The notes beneath the pieces are model-generated. The model ran no database searches. It had not been told where the DNA came from and was given only the letters and a program-made list of their open reading frames with translations. A stretch of 64,000 nucleotides of DNA from Bradyrhizobium barranii subsp. barranii (GTDB lineage: Bacteria; Pseudomonadota; Alphaproteobacteria; Rhizobiales; Xanthobacteraceae), in assembly GCF_017565645.3 (NCBI RefSeq), contig NZ_CP086136.1, forward strand, positions 3,269,501 to 3,333,500. The letters are read 5' to 3'. A program made the position numbers and the translations under genes. Positions 1-8,979 of the stretch are shown here, in pieces (position 1 is the first letter of the stretch; the number at the start of each line of letters is the position of its first letter).

Positions 1-1
1 C

Positions 2-181
2 GATTGCCCGGTGTGGTTCGGCTTGTTCGAGGACATCGAGACCGAGCTTCAGGCGAACGATGAGGTCGCGATCAGCCGGTCGGAGCGCCGGTCCGATCTC
101 GAAGCGAAGATGATCGCCGCCTGGTCGATCGGTGACAATCCGACCCTGCATTCATTGCTCCAGCAGGCGGACGCACCATGA
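2..181 (+). CDS. C-terminal fragment of an unrecognised protein (cut by window edge)
   Basis: An open frame enters from the left edge and ends at TGA 179-181, giving 59 visible residues rich in Asp, Glu and Arg. I do not recognise a family. Its stop overlaps the start of the next gene in an ATGA arrangement, so the two are probably translationally coupled in one operon. Its function may be tied to the methyltransferase-like and HExxH genes that follow. The start lies outside the window. Confidence 0.6.
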   Translation, partial: DCPVWFGLFEDIETELQANDEVAISRSERRSDLEAKMIAAWSIGDNPTLHSLLQQADAP

Positions 182-1611
182 CGTCCGCCTGGCCGACCTG
201 CTGGCTGACCTGGCCCCGTCCTCCGCTCGCGGCCGCACCGCGGGAGCCGGCCGTCGCCAAGGCAGTGACGCAGCGCATCAGCTTCACTGGCCCGCAGGCG
301 CGCGCGCTCTGGCAGCCGCGTCTGGATCGCCTCAGGCATGCGGCGCTAGCGATCGAATTCGAGATGGTGCGCCGGAAGCGCATCCCGGCCACGCTGGTGT
401 GGACTGGCTATGATGGCATCGACGCCCTGACCGAGCGGGCGCGCGCGATTGGCCTCGAGGCCAAGCCGGTCAAGGCGTCGCTCGGCTATGCCGCCGACTG
501 GCCGCTTGAGGCATCGATCGCCGAACCGAAGCGGCTGCTCGACTATGCGTTCCTGATCGGCGCCGCGCCGCTCGACACATCGATCGCTGAGCCCGCGCCG
601 GACGGCCTGGAGCAGGCCGCGATACGGTTCGGCTATCCCGCATGCTGCGCAAGGTCCTGGGCGGACTATCTTGGGCGCGGCGGAAGCGATCCGTTGGCCG
701 GCATCCTCGCGCGCGCGGACAAGGCGGCCGTACCTGCTCATGTCGCGCTCGCGGTTCTGGGACTGGGGCCGGTGAGACACGCGCCTTGTTCTGCCGACTG
801 TTCCACTACGCGCGATCTTTCGCGTGAGTTCATCGATCTCGGCCGCCAGCTGGGATTGGCCGAGGAAATGAGTTGGCTGGAAGAGATGGCGGATTGGACG
901 ATGGGGGCGTCGCTGGTCAATGGCATTGCCGAAATTGCGACGGCCGCCTTCCGCTGCACATGGCTGTCCGACGAGGGCACACCGTCGCATCGGCGGCCTC
1001 GTCAGCGCGCGGCGGCGGCGCACCTGGACAAGCGAAAGGCCGCAGCGGTCGAGCCCGCGGACAGCGCCGGTATCCTCACCGAACTCGGCGGCGGATTTGA
1101 AGCGGCCGGTTTCGAGAACCCCTTCGCCATGCGCTCGCGCTTCAGCACGGTGGTCTGGGAGCAGACCGCTGCGCTACGCCGCGCGGGATCGGCCGTGCAT
1201 GTCGGATGCGGCGATGGCTTGCTGCTGGAATTGATCGCGCAGACGAGGCCAAAGCTGAGATTATACGGTGCCGAGGAAGATGCCGCGCTAGCTGAAGCCG
1301 CGCGCCGGCGCCTCGGTGCGTCATTGCCGGTGCTCGGTGGGACAAGCATCGCGGCGATTGCGGCGCTGTCGCGTCTCGCGCCTGATGGCGTCGACCTCGC
1401 TTTCGTCGATCCGGAACGGCTTGGCGGCCGCGAAGCGCTTGCCGCTGTCCGCGCGATCGCGAAATCAGTGATCGTGATCGGCACCGACCGATCGCTGCAC
1501 CGGCTTGGGGATATGGACACGCTTGCGGCATCGATGGGATTTGCCTTGCTGCCTGGACGCGCAGGGCGGGTCTCCGCGGCCCTCTCGGCGACGAGTGGTC
1601 GTCCGCACTGA
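178..1611 (+). CDS. Cys-motif protein with C-terminal SAM-methyltransferase-like fold
   Basis: 477 aa. The N-terminal half has no family I can name, but it holds paired-Cys motifs (GYPACC near residue 157 and HAPCSADC near residue 200) that could bind a metal or cluster. Around residues 335-440 a Rossmann-like region shows a glycine loop (VGCGDG), a following acidic strand (YGAEED) and an FVDPE strand end, the pattern of class I SAM-dependent methyltransferases. It starts inside the stop of the preceding gene (ATGA) and lies 22 bp before the HExxH gene, so it belongs to one operon with both. Methyl transfer is inferred from the fold only and the substrate is unknown. A role in modifying a peptide is plausible from the neighbour. 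Confidence 0.6.
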   Translation: MTSAWPTCWLTWPRPPLAAAPREPAVAKAVTQRISFTGPQARALWQPRLDRLRHAALAIEFEMVRRKRIPATLVWTGYDGIDALTERARAIGLEAKPVKASLGYAADWPLEASIAEPKRLLDYAFLIGAAPLDTSIAEPAPDGLEQAAIRFGYPACCARSWADYLGRGGSDPLAGILARADKAAVPAHVALAVLGLGPVRHAPCSADCSTTRDLSREFIDLGRQLGLAEEMSWLEEMADWTMGASLVNGIAEIATAAFRCTWLSDEGTPSHRRPRQRAAAAHLDKRKAAAVEPADSAGILTELGGGFEAAGFENPFAMRSRFSTVVWEQTAALRRAGSAVHVGCGDGLLLELIAQTRPKLRLYGAEEDAALAEAARRRLGASLPVLGGTSIAAIAALSRLAPDGVDLAFVDPERLGGREALAAVRAIAKSVIVIGTDRSLHRLGDMDTLAASMGFALLPGRAGRVSAALSATSGRPH

Positions 1612-1633
1612 CCGGTTCGAAGGAGAGATCGCC

Positions 1634-2473
1634 ATGGACGCGACGTCGATTGACTGGGAACGCACAGCACGACCGCAGGCCGACGGCTACGATACCGCCG
1701 TCGCCCTCGGCCTGATCGAAACCGAGCCGACGCCGTGGCGGCCGCTGCCGCCGCAGCGTCCCCCGGTGAACGGCGCACCGGCCATCGCGGAGGGTAGGGT
1801 TGCCCTGCGCACGGAGGATCCGCTGCTGCCGGCGCCGCGGTTTGTCCCCGACGCGCAAGCCGTCCCTGCGCTGGAGCAGGCGCTGCATTACGTCCGCCGC
1901 TGGCCGCTCGCTGCGAAACAATGGCCTGATATCGTGCACACCATCCAGTGCTATCACGACACCGAGCAGCCGACCGAGGGGCCCGGCCGGCTCGGCTCGG
2001 CCAGCCACTCGGTCGACGCGCGGTTCGGCGTCATCGGCCTCACGGTCAATTGCCCGCTCGCGGCCGCGCAGGCGATCGTCCATGAAATGGCCCATCACAA
2101 GCTCCGGGCATTCGGCGTCGCCAACGAGAATGCGATCCGGATCATCAGCAATCCGCAGGACGAGCTCTATCCCAGCCCGATCGTGGTCGACCGGCCGCGT
2201 CCAATGACCGCAGTGCTGCACGCGCAATATTCGTTCATCCACGTCACCCAGCTCGACGTGCACATGCTGGAGCAGGAAGACGACCCGCAAGTTCGCAGCG
2301 ACATCCGCGCACTGCTCGCGCGCAATGCGTCGCGGATGGAGCAGGGGTTCGAGACCCTGCGGCAGCATGCCCGCACCGATGCGGCCGGCCGGGCGTTTCT
2401 CGGCGCGTTCTTCGCCTGGTGCAGCGACGTCCTGGCGAGCAGCCGGACGATGCTTGCCAGCGAGCGCGTCTGA
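1634..2473 (+). CDS. HExxH protein, putative 2-oxoglutarate-type peptide beta-hydroxylase family
   Basis: 279 aa, starting at ATG 1634 behind an AGGAGAG ribosome-binding site. The centre carries HEMAHHKL (about residues 153-160), and some 30 residues later a stretch with YPSP, DRPRP and AQYSFIHV. This matches the layout I know for the HExxH peptide-modification family (HE..H.KL, then a PW/DPRP-like segment, then a Y-xx-hydrophobic segment), whose members hydroxylate residues of ribosomal peptides. HExxH would bind the metal. It follows the methyltransferase-like gene closely. No precursor peptide is evident nearby. A plain zinc peptidase is the main alternative. Confidence 0.65.
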   Translation: MDATSIDWERTARPQADGYDTAVALGLIETEPTPWRPLPPQRPPVNGAPAIAEGRVALRTEDPLLPAPRFVPDAQAVPALEQALHYVRRWPLAAKQWPDIVHTIQCYHDTEQPTEGPGRLGSASHSVDARFGVIGLTVNCPLAAAQAIVHEMAHHKLRAFGVANENAIRIISNPQDELYPSPIVVDRPRPMTAVLHAQYSFIHVTQLDVHMLEQEDDPQVRSDIRALLARNASRMEQGFETLRQHARTDAAGRAFLGAFFAWCSDVLASSRTMLASERV

Positions 2474-2659
2474 TTGCCCGCTCTGCCCAGGACCGGGTTC
2501 CAGCCCTAAACGCCAGCTAAGCGGTTTGAGGCGACTTTCGGCTGTGAATGCCGGTTCCACGGCCGATCGGCGCTGCATTGCGGCGACAGTTTGTCCTTTT
2601 TACCGGGGTGCAAGACGAACGCGCTCTGGTACACTGGGACGAAGCAAAAAAGGGATTCC

Positions 2660-4282
2660 ATGAACGTACCGCAGCGCTGCAACGTATTGATGCTCTATCC
2701 GCTCTTCCTCGCGGAGTCGTTCTGGAGCTTTGGCGAATCCTGCGAGCTGATGGGTGTGAAGCGACCCGCGGCTCCCCTCGGCCTGATCACGGTGGCCGCG
2801 ATGCTGCCGAAGGACTGGACGGTCCGGCTGATCGACTGCAACACCCAGCCCCTTGGTGACGAGGATCTCGCCTGGGCCGATGTCGTGTTCACCGGCGGCA
2901 TGCTGCCGCAGCAGGCCGATACGCTGCGCCTGATCGAACTCTGCCGCGCCGCCGGCAAGCCGGTGGTCGTCGGCGGACCCGATCCGACGTCGAGCCCCCA
3001 TGTCTACGAACGGGCCGACTTCCGGGTGCTCGGCGAGGCCGAAAGCGTCATCGACGAGTTCATCGCGGCCTGGGAAAGCGGGGCCCGCTCCGGCGTCTTC
3101 ACTGCGCCGAAATTCCAGGCCGACGTAACAAAGACGCCGGTGCCACGCTTCGATCTCCTGAAGTTCGAGGACTATCTCTACCTCGGTGTGCAATATTCGC
3201 GCGGCTGTCCGTTCACCTGCGAGTTCTGCGACATCATCGAGCTCTACGGCCGTGTGCCGCGCACCAAGACGGTCGAGCAGATGTTTGTCGAGCTCGAGAC
3301 GCTCTACCGGATGGGCTATCGCGGCCATCTCGACTTCGTCGACGACAATTTCATCGGCAACAAGAAGTCGCTGCGGCAGTTCCTGCCCCAGCTCGCCGAA
3401 TGGCAGCGCGCGCACGGCTATCCCTTCGAATTGTCCACCGAGGCCTCGGTCAACCTGGCCGACGATCCCGAGCTATTGGAGCTGATGGGCGCGGCCAATT
3501 TCTTCGGCATCTTCGTTGGCATCGAAAGTCCGGACCCTGCAACGCTGGTCGCGATGCGGAAGAAGCAGAACACGCGGCGCAACATCGCCGAGAGCATCCA
3601 CAAGATCTATGCCGCCGGCATGCTCGTCACCGCGGGCTTCATCGTCGGCTTCGACACCGAGAAGGTCTCGATGGCGGAAGCGATGATCGATTTCATCGAG
3701 GAGGCCGCGATTCCCGTCGCCATGGTCGGCCTGCTCTATGCGTTGCCGAACACGCAGCTCACGCGCCGACTCGAGCGTGAAGGCCGGCTGCATCCGGGCC
3801 ACGATCTGGCGCCGACCATCGGCGCCGATCAGTGCACGGACGGCATCAACTTCGATCCGGTCCGCCCGTTGCGCGACATCCTGACGGACTACAAGCGGGT
3901 GCTGGAGCACATCTACAGCCCCGCCGCCTACGCAGGACGCGTCGACCGCCTGATGACGCTGCTCGACCGATCCAGGCAGCGCCCCGAGCTCGCCGAGGGC
4001 GACATCCGCTCGCGGGTCGGGGCGATGGAGACGGTGCACCGCGTTGTCACCGCCCTTCCCGAAGCGCGCGGGCCGCTGTGGCAGACCTTCATGAACTGCG
4101 CCAAGCGCGACACGTCATCGGCACGGATCGCGGTGCAGATGATTGCCGCCTATGCGCATCTCGGGCCGTTCTCGCGCAAGGTCATCGAAGCCATCGACGG
4201 GCGCCTCGCTGCGCTCGATGACGAGACGGTCATCCCGACCGCTGAGACGCTCGACACCACCGCAGCTCGGCACCTGGCCTGA
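2660..4282 (+). CDS. B12-binding domain radical SAM protein
   Basis: 540 aa. The N-terminal ~140 residues look like a cobalamin-binding domain (VVGGPDPTSSPH loop). A radical SAM core follows with the cluster motif CPFTCEFC (C-x3-C-x2-C), then a C-terminal region of the type found in HpnP-like enzymes. HpnP methylates hopanoids at C2 and is closely related to other proteobacterial paralogues, so the substrate cannot be settled here. I chose ATG 2660 over an upstream in-frame ATG at 2591 because the conserved protein begins there. It is 186 bp from the HExxH gene, so membership in that operon is uncertain. It converges with the MFS gene, 4 bp away. Confidence 0.8.
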   Translation: MNVPQRCNVLMLYPLFLAESFWSFGESCELMGVKRPAAPLGLITVAAMLPKDWTVRLIDCNTQPLGDEDLAWADVVFTGGMLPQQADTLRLIELCRAAGKPVVVGGPDPTSSPHVYERADFRVLGEAESVIDEFIAAWESGARSGVFTAPKFQADVTKTPVPRFDLLKFEDYLYLGVQYSRGCPFTCEFCDIIELYGRVPRTKTVEQMFVELETLYRMGYRGHLDFVDDNFIGNKKSLRQFLPQLAEWQRAHGYPFELSTEASVNLADDPELLELMGAANFFGIFVGIESPDPATLVAMRKKQNTRRNIAESIHKIYAAGMLVTAGFIVGFDTEKVSMAEAMIDFIEEAAIPVAMVGLLYALPNTQLTRRLEREGRLHPGHDLAPTIGADQCTDGINFDPVRPLRDILTDYKRVLEHIYSPAAYAGRVDRLMTLLDRSRQRPELAEGDIRSRVGAMETVHRVVTALPEARGPLWQTFMNCAKRDTSSARIAVQMIAAYAHLGPFSRKVIEAIDGRLAALDDETVIPTAETLDTTAARHLA

Positions 4283-4286
4283 AGGC

Positions 4287-5675
4287 TTACTTCACCGCCA
4301 GCCGCAAGAAGCTCATGACGCTGCCGAGCGCGGCAAAGCCGGCGCCGAGGGCCAGCGCGACGGTTGCGCCGTCGTGGCCGGCAAGCGCAAAGCAGAGGGC
4401 GGCGAGCGCCGCGCCCGTGGTCTGCCCCGTCAGGCGTGCGGTCGCGACGATGCCAGAGGCGCTGCCGCTGCGGTGCGGCGGCGCGCTCGACATCACCGCT
4501 TTCATGTTCGGCGCCTGGAAGAAGCCGAACCCCATGCCGCAGATCACCATCCGCCAGATGATGTCGGGGATAGCAGGATTGGACGGGAGCATCGCGAGCA
4601 ATGCCATGCCGAGGCCGAGCAGCACGAGCCCGATGCCGCCGAGCAGGCCGACGGCATGGCGGTCGGAGAGTCGCCCCGCGATCGGCGCCATGATGCCGAC
4701 GACGAGCGGCCAGGGCGTCATGAAGAAGCCGGTCTCGACCTGCGAACGCCCGAGCACGTCCTCGAAATAGAACGGCAGCGAGACGAAGGCGAGGCCCTGC
4801 ACGGCGAACGAGCACACCGCCGTCGCCGCCGACAGCGCGAACATCGGCCGGCTGAACAGGTCGATCGGCAGCATCGGCGCGGGATGGTCGGCATGCCGGC
4901 GCGTCAGGATGAAGCCGAGTGCGAGGGCCGTGATCAGCTCGATTCCCACGACGACAGGCGACAGATTGTGCGCGGCGCTGCCGATGCCCGTGATGAACAG
5001 GCCGAGGCAGGCGGACGCAAGGACCGCGCCGAGAAAATCAAAGCCGTGATCGGCGCGCGGCGTCTTCGGCAGCATTGCAAAGCCGATCCCGATCGCGACG
5101 AGGCCGAAGGGAATGTTGACAGCGAACAGCCACGGCCACGGGCCGACTGCGAGGATGGCAGAGGCGATCGATGGACCGATGGTGAAGGCGGTCGCGACCA
5201 CGAGCGCGTTGTGACCGAAACCGCGGCCGAGCATTCGGCCGGGATAGACGAAGCGTACCAGCGCCGTGTTGACGCTCATGATGCCGCTGGCGCCCAGGCC
5301 CTGCAGCGTGCGCGCGACCAGCAGGCTGTCCAGCGACCATGCCACCGCGCAGAACAGCGAGGCGATGGTGAACAGGATCAGGCCGCCGAGATAGATGCGC
5401 TGGTGCCCGACGATCTCGCCGAGCGCACCGAGCGGCAGCAGGGTTGCCACCAGCGCGATCTGGTAGACATTGACCACCCAGACCGATTGCTCCGGCGTGA
5501 CGTGCAAATCGGCGGCAATGGCTGGCAGCGCGATATTGGCGATCGCAGTGTCGAGGGAGGCCATCGCCAGCGCGGTGAAGATGGCGGCGATCGCCCAGCG
5601 CCGCTGCGTGGCCGGAAGGCCGTCGGCAATGGGATGATCGGGCTCGCGCGCGGCGGCAGGTAACGTGATTGTCAT
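4287..5675 (-). CDS. MFS transporter, DHA2-type drug efflux
   Basis: 462 aa, highly hydrophobic, about 14 predicted membrane segments. The N-terminal region has the MFS signature for the DHA2 group (LDTAIANIALPAIAADL, then WVVNVYQIA), as in multidrug exporters of the EmrB/QacA type. It should export hydrophobic or cationic compounds by proton antiport. Start 5675 (MTITLP) is preferred over 5723 because the extra residues look non-conserved. It is transcribed toward the radical SAM gene and away from the dehydrogenase gene. A 171-bp divergent spacer presumably holds both promoters. Confidence 0.85.
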   Translation of the reverse strand: MTITLPAAAREPDHPIADGLPATQRRWAIAAIFTALAMASLDTAIANIALPAIAADLHVTPEQSVWVVNVYQIALVATLLPLGALGEIVGHQRIYLGGLILFTIASLFCAVAWSLDSLLVARTLQGLGASGIMSVNTALVRFVYPGRMLGRGFGHNALVVATAFTIGPSIASAILAVGPWPWLFAVNIPFGLVAIGIGFAMLPKTPRADHGFDFLGAVLASACLGLFITGIGSAAHNLSPVVVGIELITALALGFILTRRHADHPAPMLPIDLFSRPMFALSAATAVCSFAVQGLAFVSLPFYFEDVLGRSQVETGFFMTPWPLVVGIMAPIAGRLSDRHAVGLLGGIGLVLLGLGMALLAMLPSNPAIPDIIWRMVICGMGFGFFQAPNMKAVMSSAPPHRSGSASGIVATARLTGQTTGAALAALCFALAGHDGATVALALGAGFAALGSVMSFLRLAVK

Positions 5676-5846
5676 TGCCTGGCGCGTTGCTCCGGCGGCG
5701 TGGTGAAAGTGGACTTTCGGCATGTACTACGCCGATGGCCGCTTCCACAGGCATATGCTTGCATGCTGTGTATGCGCGAAGGTCAGGCGATGCGGCCGGT
5801 GGCTAGCGTATGATCGCGCCAGCTGCTGCAATCTTGGGGGATCATC

Positions 5847-6908
5847 ATGCAAATCGTCGTTCTACCCGGTGACGGCATCGGACCGGAGATCACGACCGCG
5901 ACATCGGGCGTGCTGCGCGCGGCCTCCGAGCGCTTCCAGCTCAATCTGCGCCTGGAGGAGCACGCGGTCGGGCATGCGAGCCTGAAGCAGTTTGGCACGA
6001 CGGTGCGCCCCGAGCTGCTCGACATCGTCCGCGCCGCCGACGGCCTGATCCTGGGGCCGACCGCGACCTTCGACTTCAAGGACGAGGCCCATGGCGAGAT
6101 CAACCCGTCCAGGCACTTTCGCAAGAGCCTCGACCTCTACGCCAATGTCCGGCCCGCGCGCACCTATGCGGGGCGGCCCGGTCGGCTCGGCGAGTTCGAC
6201 CTCGTCGTCGTGCGCGAGAACACCGAAGGGTTTTACGCCGACCGCAACATGGAGCAGGGCAATGGCGAGATGCTGGTCACGCCCGACGTCGTGATCTCGT
6301 TGCGCCGGATCACGCGCCTCTGCTGCGAGCGTATCGCGCACGCCGCCTGCCGTCTCGCAATGAAGCGACGACGACATCTCACCATCGTGCACAAGGCCAA
6401 TGTGCTCAAGATCGGCGACGGCATGTTCCTCGACATCTGCCGCGCGGCGGCGAAGGGCTATCCCGGCCTCGAAGTCGACGACATCCTGGTCGACGCCATG
6501 ATGGCGCATGTCGTGCGCAACCCCGATCGCTTCGACGTCATCGTCGCCACCAACATGTTCGGCGACATCCTGTCCGATCTCACGGCCGAGCTCTCCGGCA
6601 GCCTCGGCCTCGGCGGCTCGCTCAATGTCGGTGATCGCTATGCGATGGCGCAGGCGGCACACGGCTCGGCGCCTGACATCGCGGGGCAGGACGTCGCCAA
6701 TCCGGTCTCGCTGATCCTGTCGACCGCGTTGCTGCTGGCCTGGCATGGCGAGAAGAGTGGCGCCGTCCGCTACGAGGAAGCCGCGCGTGCGATCGAAGCC
6801 GCGGTGGCGAAGGCGATCGGCGAAGGCAGGGCGACGCGCGACGTCGGCGGCAAGCTCGGCACGATCGCCGCAGGTGCTGCGATTGCGGAGATCTTGCAGG
6901 CGGAGTGA
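5847..6908 (+). CDS. Isocitrate/isopropylmalate dehydrogenase family protein
   Basis: 353 aa. The N-terminal motif VVLPGDGIGPEI, the arginine-rich substrate segment (YANVRPAR), VRENTEGFYADR and the metal-binding signature NMFGDILSDLTAEL define the beta-decarboxylating dehydrogenase family (LeuB, Icd, tartrate dehydrogenase). These enzymes oxidise a 2-hydroxy acid with NAD(P)+ and Mg2+ and release CO2. The sequence does not fix the substrate. There are no leu genes nearby, so a tartrate/malate-type activity is as likely as isopropylmalate. A second family member lies at 58860-59939. Confidence 0.8.
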   Translation: MQIVVLPGDGIGPEITTATSGVLRAASERFQLNLRLEEHAVGHASLKQFGTTVRPELLDIVRAADGLILGPTATFDFKDEAHGEINPSRHFRKSLDLYANVRPARTYAGRPGRLGEFDLVVVRENTEGFYADRNMEQGNGEMLVTPDVVISLRRITRLCCERIAHAACRLAMKRRRHLTIVHKANVLKIGDGMFLDICRAAAKGYPGLEVDDILVDAMMAHVVRNPDRFDVIVATNMFGDILSDLTAELSGSLGLGGSLNVGDRYAMAQAAHGSAPDIAGQDVANPVSLILSTALLLAWHGEKSGAVRYEEAARAIEAAVAKAIGEGRATRDVGGKLGTIAAGAAIAEILQAE

Positions 6909-6934
6909 GCCATCGTCGCGGATGCCTGCGATTT

Positions 6935-7080
6935 TTTTGGGGGCCAACACAAAACTCGAAAAACAACCCCATGCACAGTAGAAGGCTCCTTGATCGATAA
7001 GGGATTTTCGGAGCGCGTCGCGACGACCTTCGTGACAGTGATCACGTTGACCCGTCGGGCAAAACACTGGCATGATGCTA
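6935..7080. repeat. Intergenic repeat-like sequence
   Basis: The 335-bp gap between the dehydrogenase and the antiporter gene has no convincing gene. It contains a poly-T/poly-G tract, an A-rich stretch, and two segments (around CGAAAAACAACCCCATGCAC and CCCGTCGGGCAAAACA) that I recognise as sequences recurring in intergenic regions of Bradyrhizobium genomes. That recollection is the only basis for calling it a repeat. The right part of the gap holds the FixK-type box. Confidence 0.4.
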
Positions 7081-7168
7081 TCGTGCCAGCGGTCGGGGAC
7101 AAGGGCGCATTCTCATCATGCGCGACGTCCGCTTCCTGACGTCCAGTGGCCCGTCTCCTCTGGCCCGC

Positions 7169-7182
7169 TTGAGCCAGATCAA
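7169..7182 (+). promoter_or_regulatory. FixK/FNR-type box before the Ca2+/H+ antiporter gene
   Basis: TTGAGCCAGATCAA fits TTGA-N6-TCAA perfectly at the half-sites. Its centre is 68 bp before the chosen ATG at 7244, a spacing that allows a class II (-41.5) promoter with a short leader. It would lie inside the coding region if the upstream in-frame ATG 7118 were used, which argues for the downstream start. Confidence 0.6.
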
Positions 7183-7243
7183 GACTCACCCCGCGGCGCC
7201 GCCGGACCTTTCCATCAACGCATCCATGGAAAGGGCGGCCCAT

Positions 7244-8344
7244 ATGACAACCCTGCTCAGGGAAATCCGGGATACACCTCTGCTCTGGATGCTGGTCTTC
7301 GTGCCCATCGTGCTGGTGGCGGAGGCGGTCGCCCCGCATTCCCACACGCTGCTGTTCGTGCTCGCCGTGCTTGCGATCGTGCCGCTGGCGGCGCTGCTCA
7401 GTCACGCCACCGAAGCGGTCGCCGCCAGAACCGGCGATGCCGTGGGTGGGCTGCTCAACGCAACGCTCGGCAATCTGACGGAGCTGATCATCGCCATCAC
7501 GGCGCTGCGGGCAGGCGAGTACATGCTGGTGAAGGCCTCGATTGCCGGCGCGATCGTCACCAACGCGACATTCATGCTCGGCGCCTGCCTGCTGCTCGGC
7601 GGCCTGCGCTACCACGTGCAGGAGTACAACCGCGCCGGCGCGCGCCTGTCGTCCGGCCTGTTGCTGATGGCGACAGTCGCCCTGCTGGCCCCCTCGGCAG
7701 TCGCCGACCTCGAGCATTTGCCGCAGGACGGAGGCGTCATTCACAAGCTTAGCGTCGGCATTTCAGTCCTGCTGATCGCGGCTTACGCGCTTGGCCTGTG
7801 GTTCTCGCTCGGGACGCACAAGGAATTGTTCGCAAGCGCCGATCACGGCGAGCAGGAGGAAGCGCACTGGCCGATCGGGCTAGCCGTTGGGACGCTGCTG
7901 GCCGTCACCGTGCTGGTGGCGCTGGTGAGCGAGATCTTCGTGGAATCGGTGCAGAAGGCGGCGGAGACCTTCGGCATGAGTCCGGCTTTCGTCGGGTTCA
8001 TCATCGTTTCGCTGGTTGGCGCCGCTGCCGAATTTGCAGTTGCCCTTGCCGCTGCGCGCAAGGACCGCCTCGACATGGTCGTCAGCATTGCGCTCGGCAG
8101 CGCCTCCCAGATCGCGCTGTTCGTTGCACCCGCGCTCGTGCTGCTCAGCTATGTCGTGGGACCGACGCCAATGAACCTTCAGTTCTGGCCTGGCGCCGTT
8201 ACCATGGTGATGATCGCAACAGTCACGGCGACCTTCATCACCACCAGTGGACGCTCGGCATGGTTCGTCGGCGCCCTGATGATCTTCATCTACGCGGTGT
8301 TCGCGCTGACGCTGTATGTCGTCCCGCCGGCGGGCGAGGGATGA
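7244..8344 (+). CDS. cax: Calcium/proton exchanger (CaCA/Cax family)
   Basis: 366 aa inner-membrane protein with about 11 hydrophobic segments. Two pseudo-symmetric repeats carry the family signatures: NATLGNLTELIIAI (about residues 74-87) and the second alpha repeat with GAAAEFAVALAAARKDRLD. These acidic motifs form the ion pathway for exchanging Ca2+ against H+. Start 7244 (MTTLLREIRD) has AAAGGG about 9 nt upstream. The FixK-type box suggests induction under low oxygen. A perfect hairpin spans its stop codon. Confidence 0.85.
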   Translation: MTTLLREIRDTPLLWMLVFVPIVLVAEAVAPHSHTLLFVLAVLAIVPLAALLSHATEAVAARTGDAVGGLLNATLGNLTELIIAITALRAGEYMLVKASIAGAIVTNATFMLGACLLLGGLRYHVQEYNRAGARLSSGLLLMATVALLAPSAVADLEHLPQDGGVIHKLSVGISVLLIAAYALGLWFSLGTHKELFASADHGEQEEAHWPIGLAVGTLLAVTVLVALVSEIFVESVQKAAETFGMSPAFVGFIIVSLVGAAAEFAVALAAARKDRLDMVVSIALGSASQIALFVAPALVLLSYVVGPTPMNLQFWPGAVTMVMIATVTATFITTSGRSAWFVGALMIFIYAVFALTLYVVPPAGEG

Positions 8345-8363
8345 GGTGCACTCGCCCGCCGGC
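8326..8363 (+). terminator. Hairpin spanning the antiporter stop codon
   Basis: GCCGGCGGGCGAG (8326-8338) and its exact complement (8351-8363) form a 13-bp GC-rich stem with a 12-nt loop that contains the TGA stop. No U-run follows, so termination would be atypical; an mRNA-stabilising role is possible. Confidence 0.5.
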
Positions 8364-8438
8364 ACAGGGGTGAATTGGCCCATCGGAGAATGGCGGCCCG
8401 TGGCGAGCCATCCTCCTAAGCGGCGAATACGTTTCCCG

Positions 8439-8900
8439 CTAGTAGGCCCAGTAGCTGCCGGTGGGCGGGCAGTTGTCGCCGCCATAGCCATAGCCGTAGT
8501 TGCCGCCGCTATAACCGTAATACGATGCGGCCGGGTAGCCGTAGCCATAGGCGGGATAACCGCCAGAGTAGCCACCGTAGTACCCGCCATAGCCGCCGTA
8601 ATAAGCGCTCCGCGCGATTGCGCCGCCGACGACCGCGCCGGCGGCCACACCGTAACCGAGGCCGCGATAGCCCTAGCCGCGATAACCCCAGCCGCCGCGG
8701 TAGCCCCAGCCGACGCCGCGATAGCCGTAGCCGCCGCCGCGCCAGCCGCCGACCCAGCGCACTTCGGTGGTGGTCTGATCGACCATCGATTTCATCGTCG
8801 AAAGATGCGTCGGGATCGGCCCGGCCTGAGCGATTGTGCCTGATAGCAGGGCGCCGGCTCCGGCGAGAACGAAGGTACGCAGGGAATTCGAGGATGTCAT
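8439..8900 (-). pseudogene. Gly/Tyr-rich secreted protein interrupted by an amber codon
   Basis: The reading frame starts at ATG 8900 with a signal peptide (Lys-free, hydrophobic ALLSGTIAQA cleavage region) and continues as GYRG/WGYRG repeats. It hits TAG at 8673-8675, and the same frame then stays open to 8439 with VVGGAIARS and YYGGYGGYYGGY repeats ending in PTGSYWAY. The repeat register (GWGYRG, then stop, then GYRG) suggests the TAG replaced a TGG tryptophan codon. Without it the protein would have 153 residues. Gly/Tyr-rich exported proteins of this kind are common in Bradyrhizobium but have no assigned role. A FixK-type box lies 80 bp upstream. Confidence 0.7.
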
Positions 8901-8979
8901 GATCGATCATCTCCTTGGCTTACGGGCGGCGCTTTCTGCGCGGCCGTACCCATTCCGGGATGGCAATGCCGCGGCGGGT

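Noticed and set aside
2660..4282. Naming the radical SAM enzyme hpnP
   Set aside because: It resembles hopanoid C2-methylase, but paralogues of the same layout exist and there are no hpn genes in the window.
4143..5663. 506-codon open frame antisense to the MFS exporter gene
   Set aside because: Low-complexity charged translation opposite a clear membrane protein; no ribosome site.
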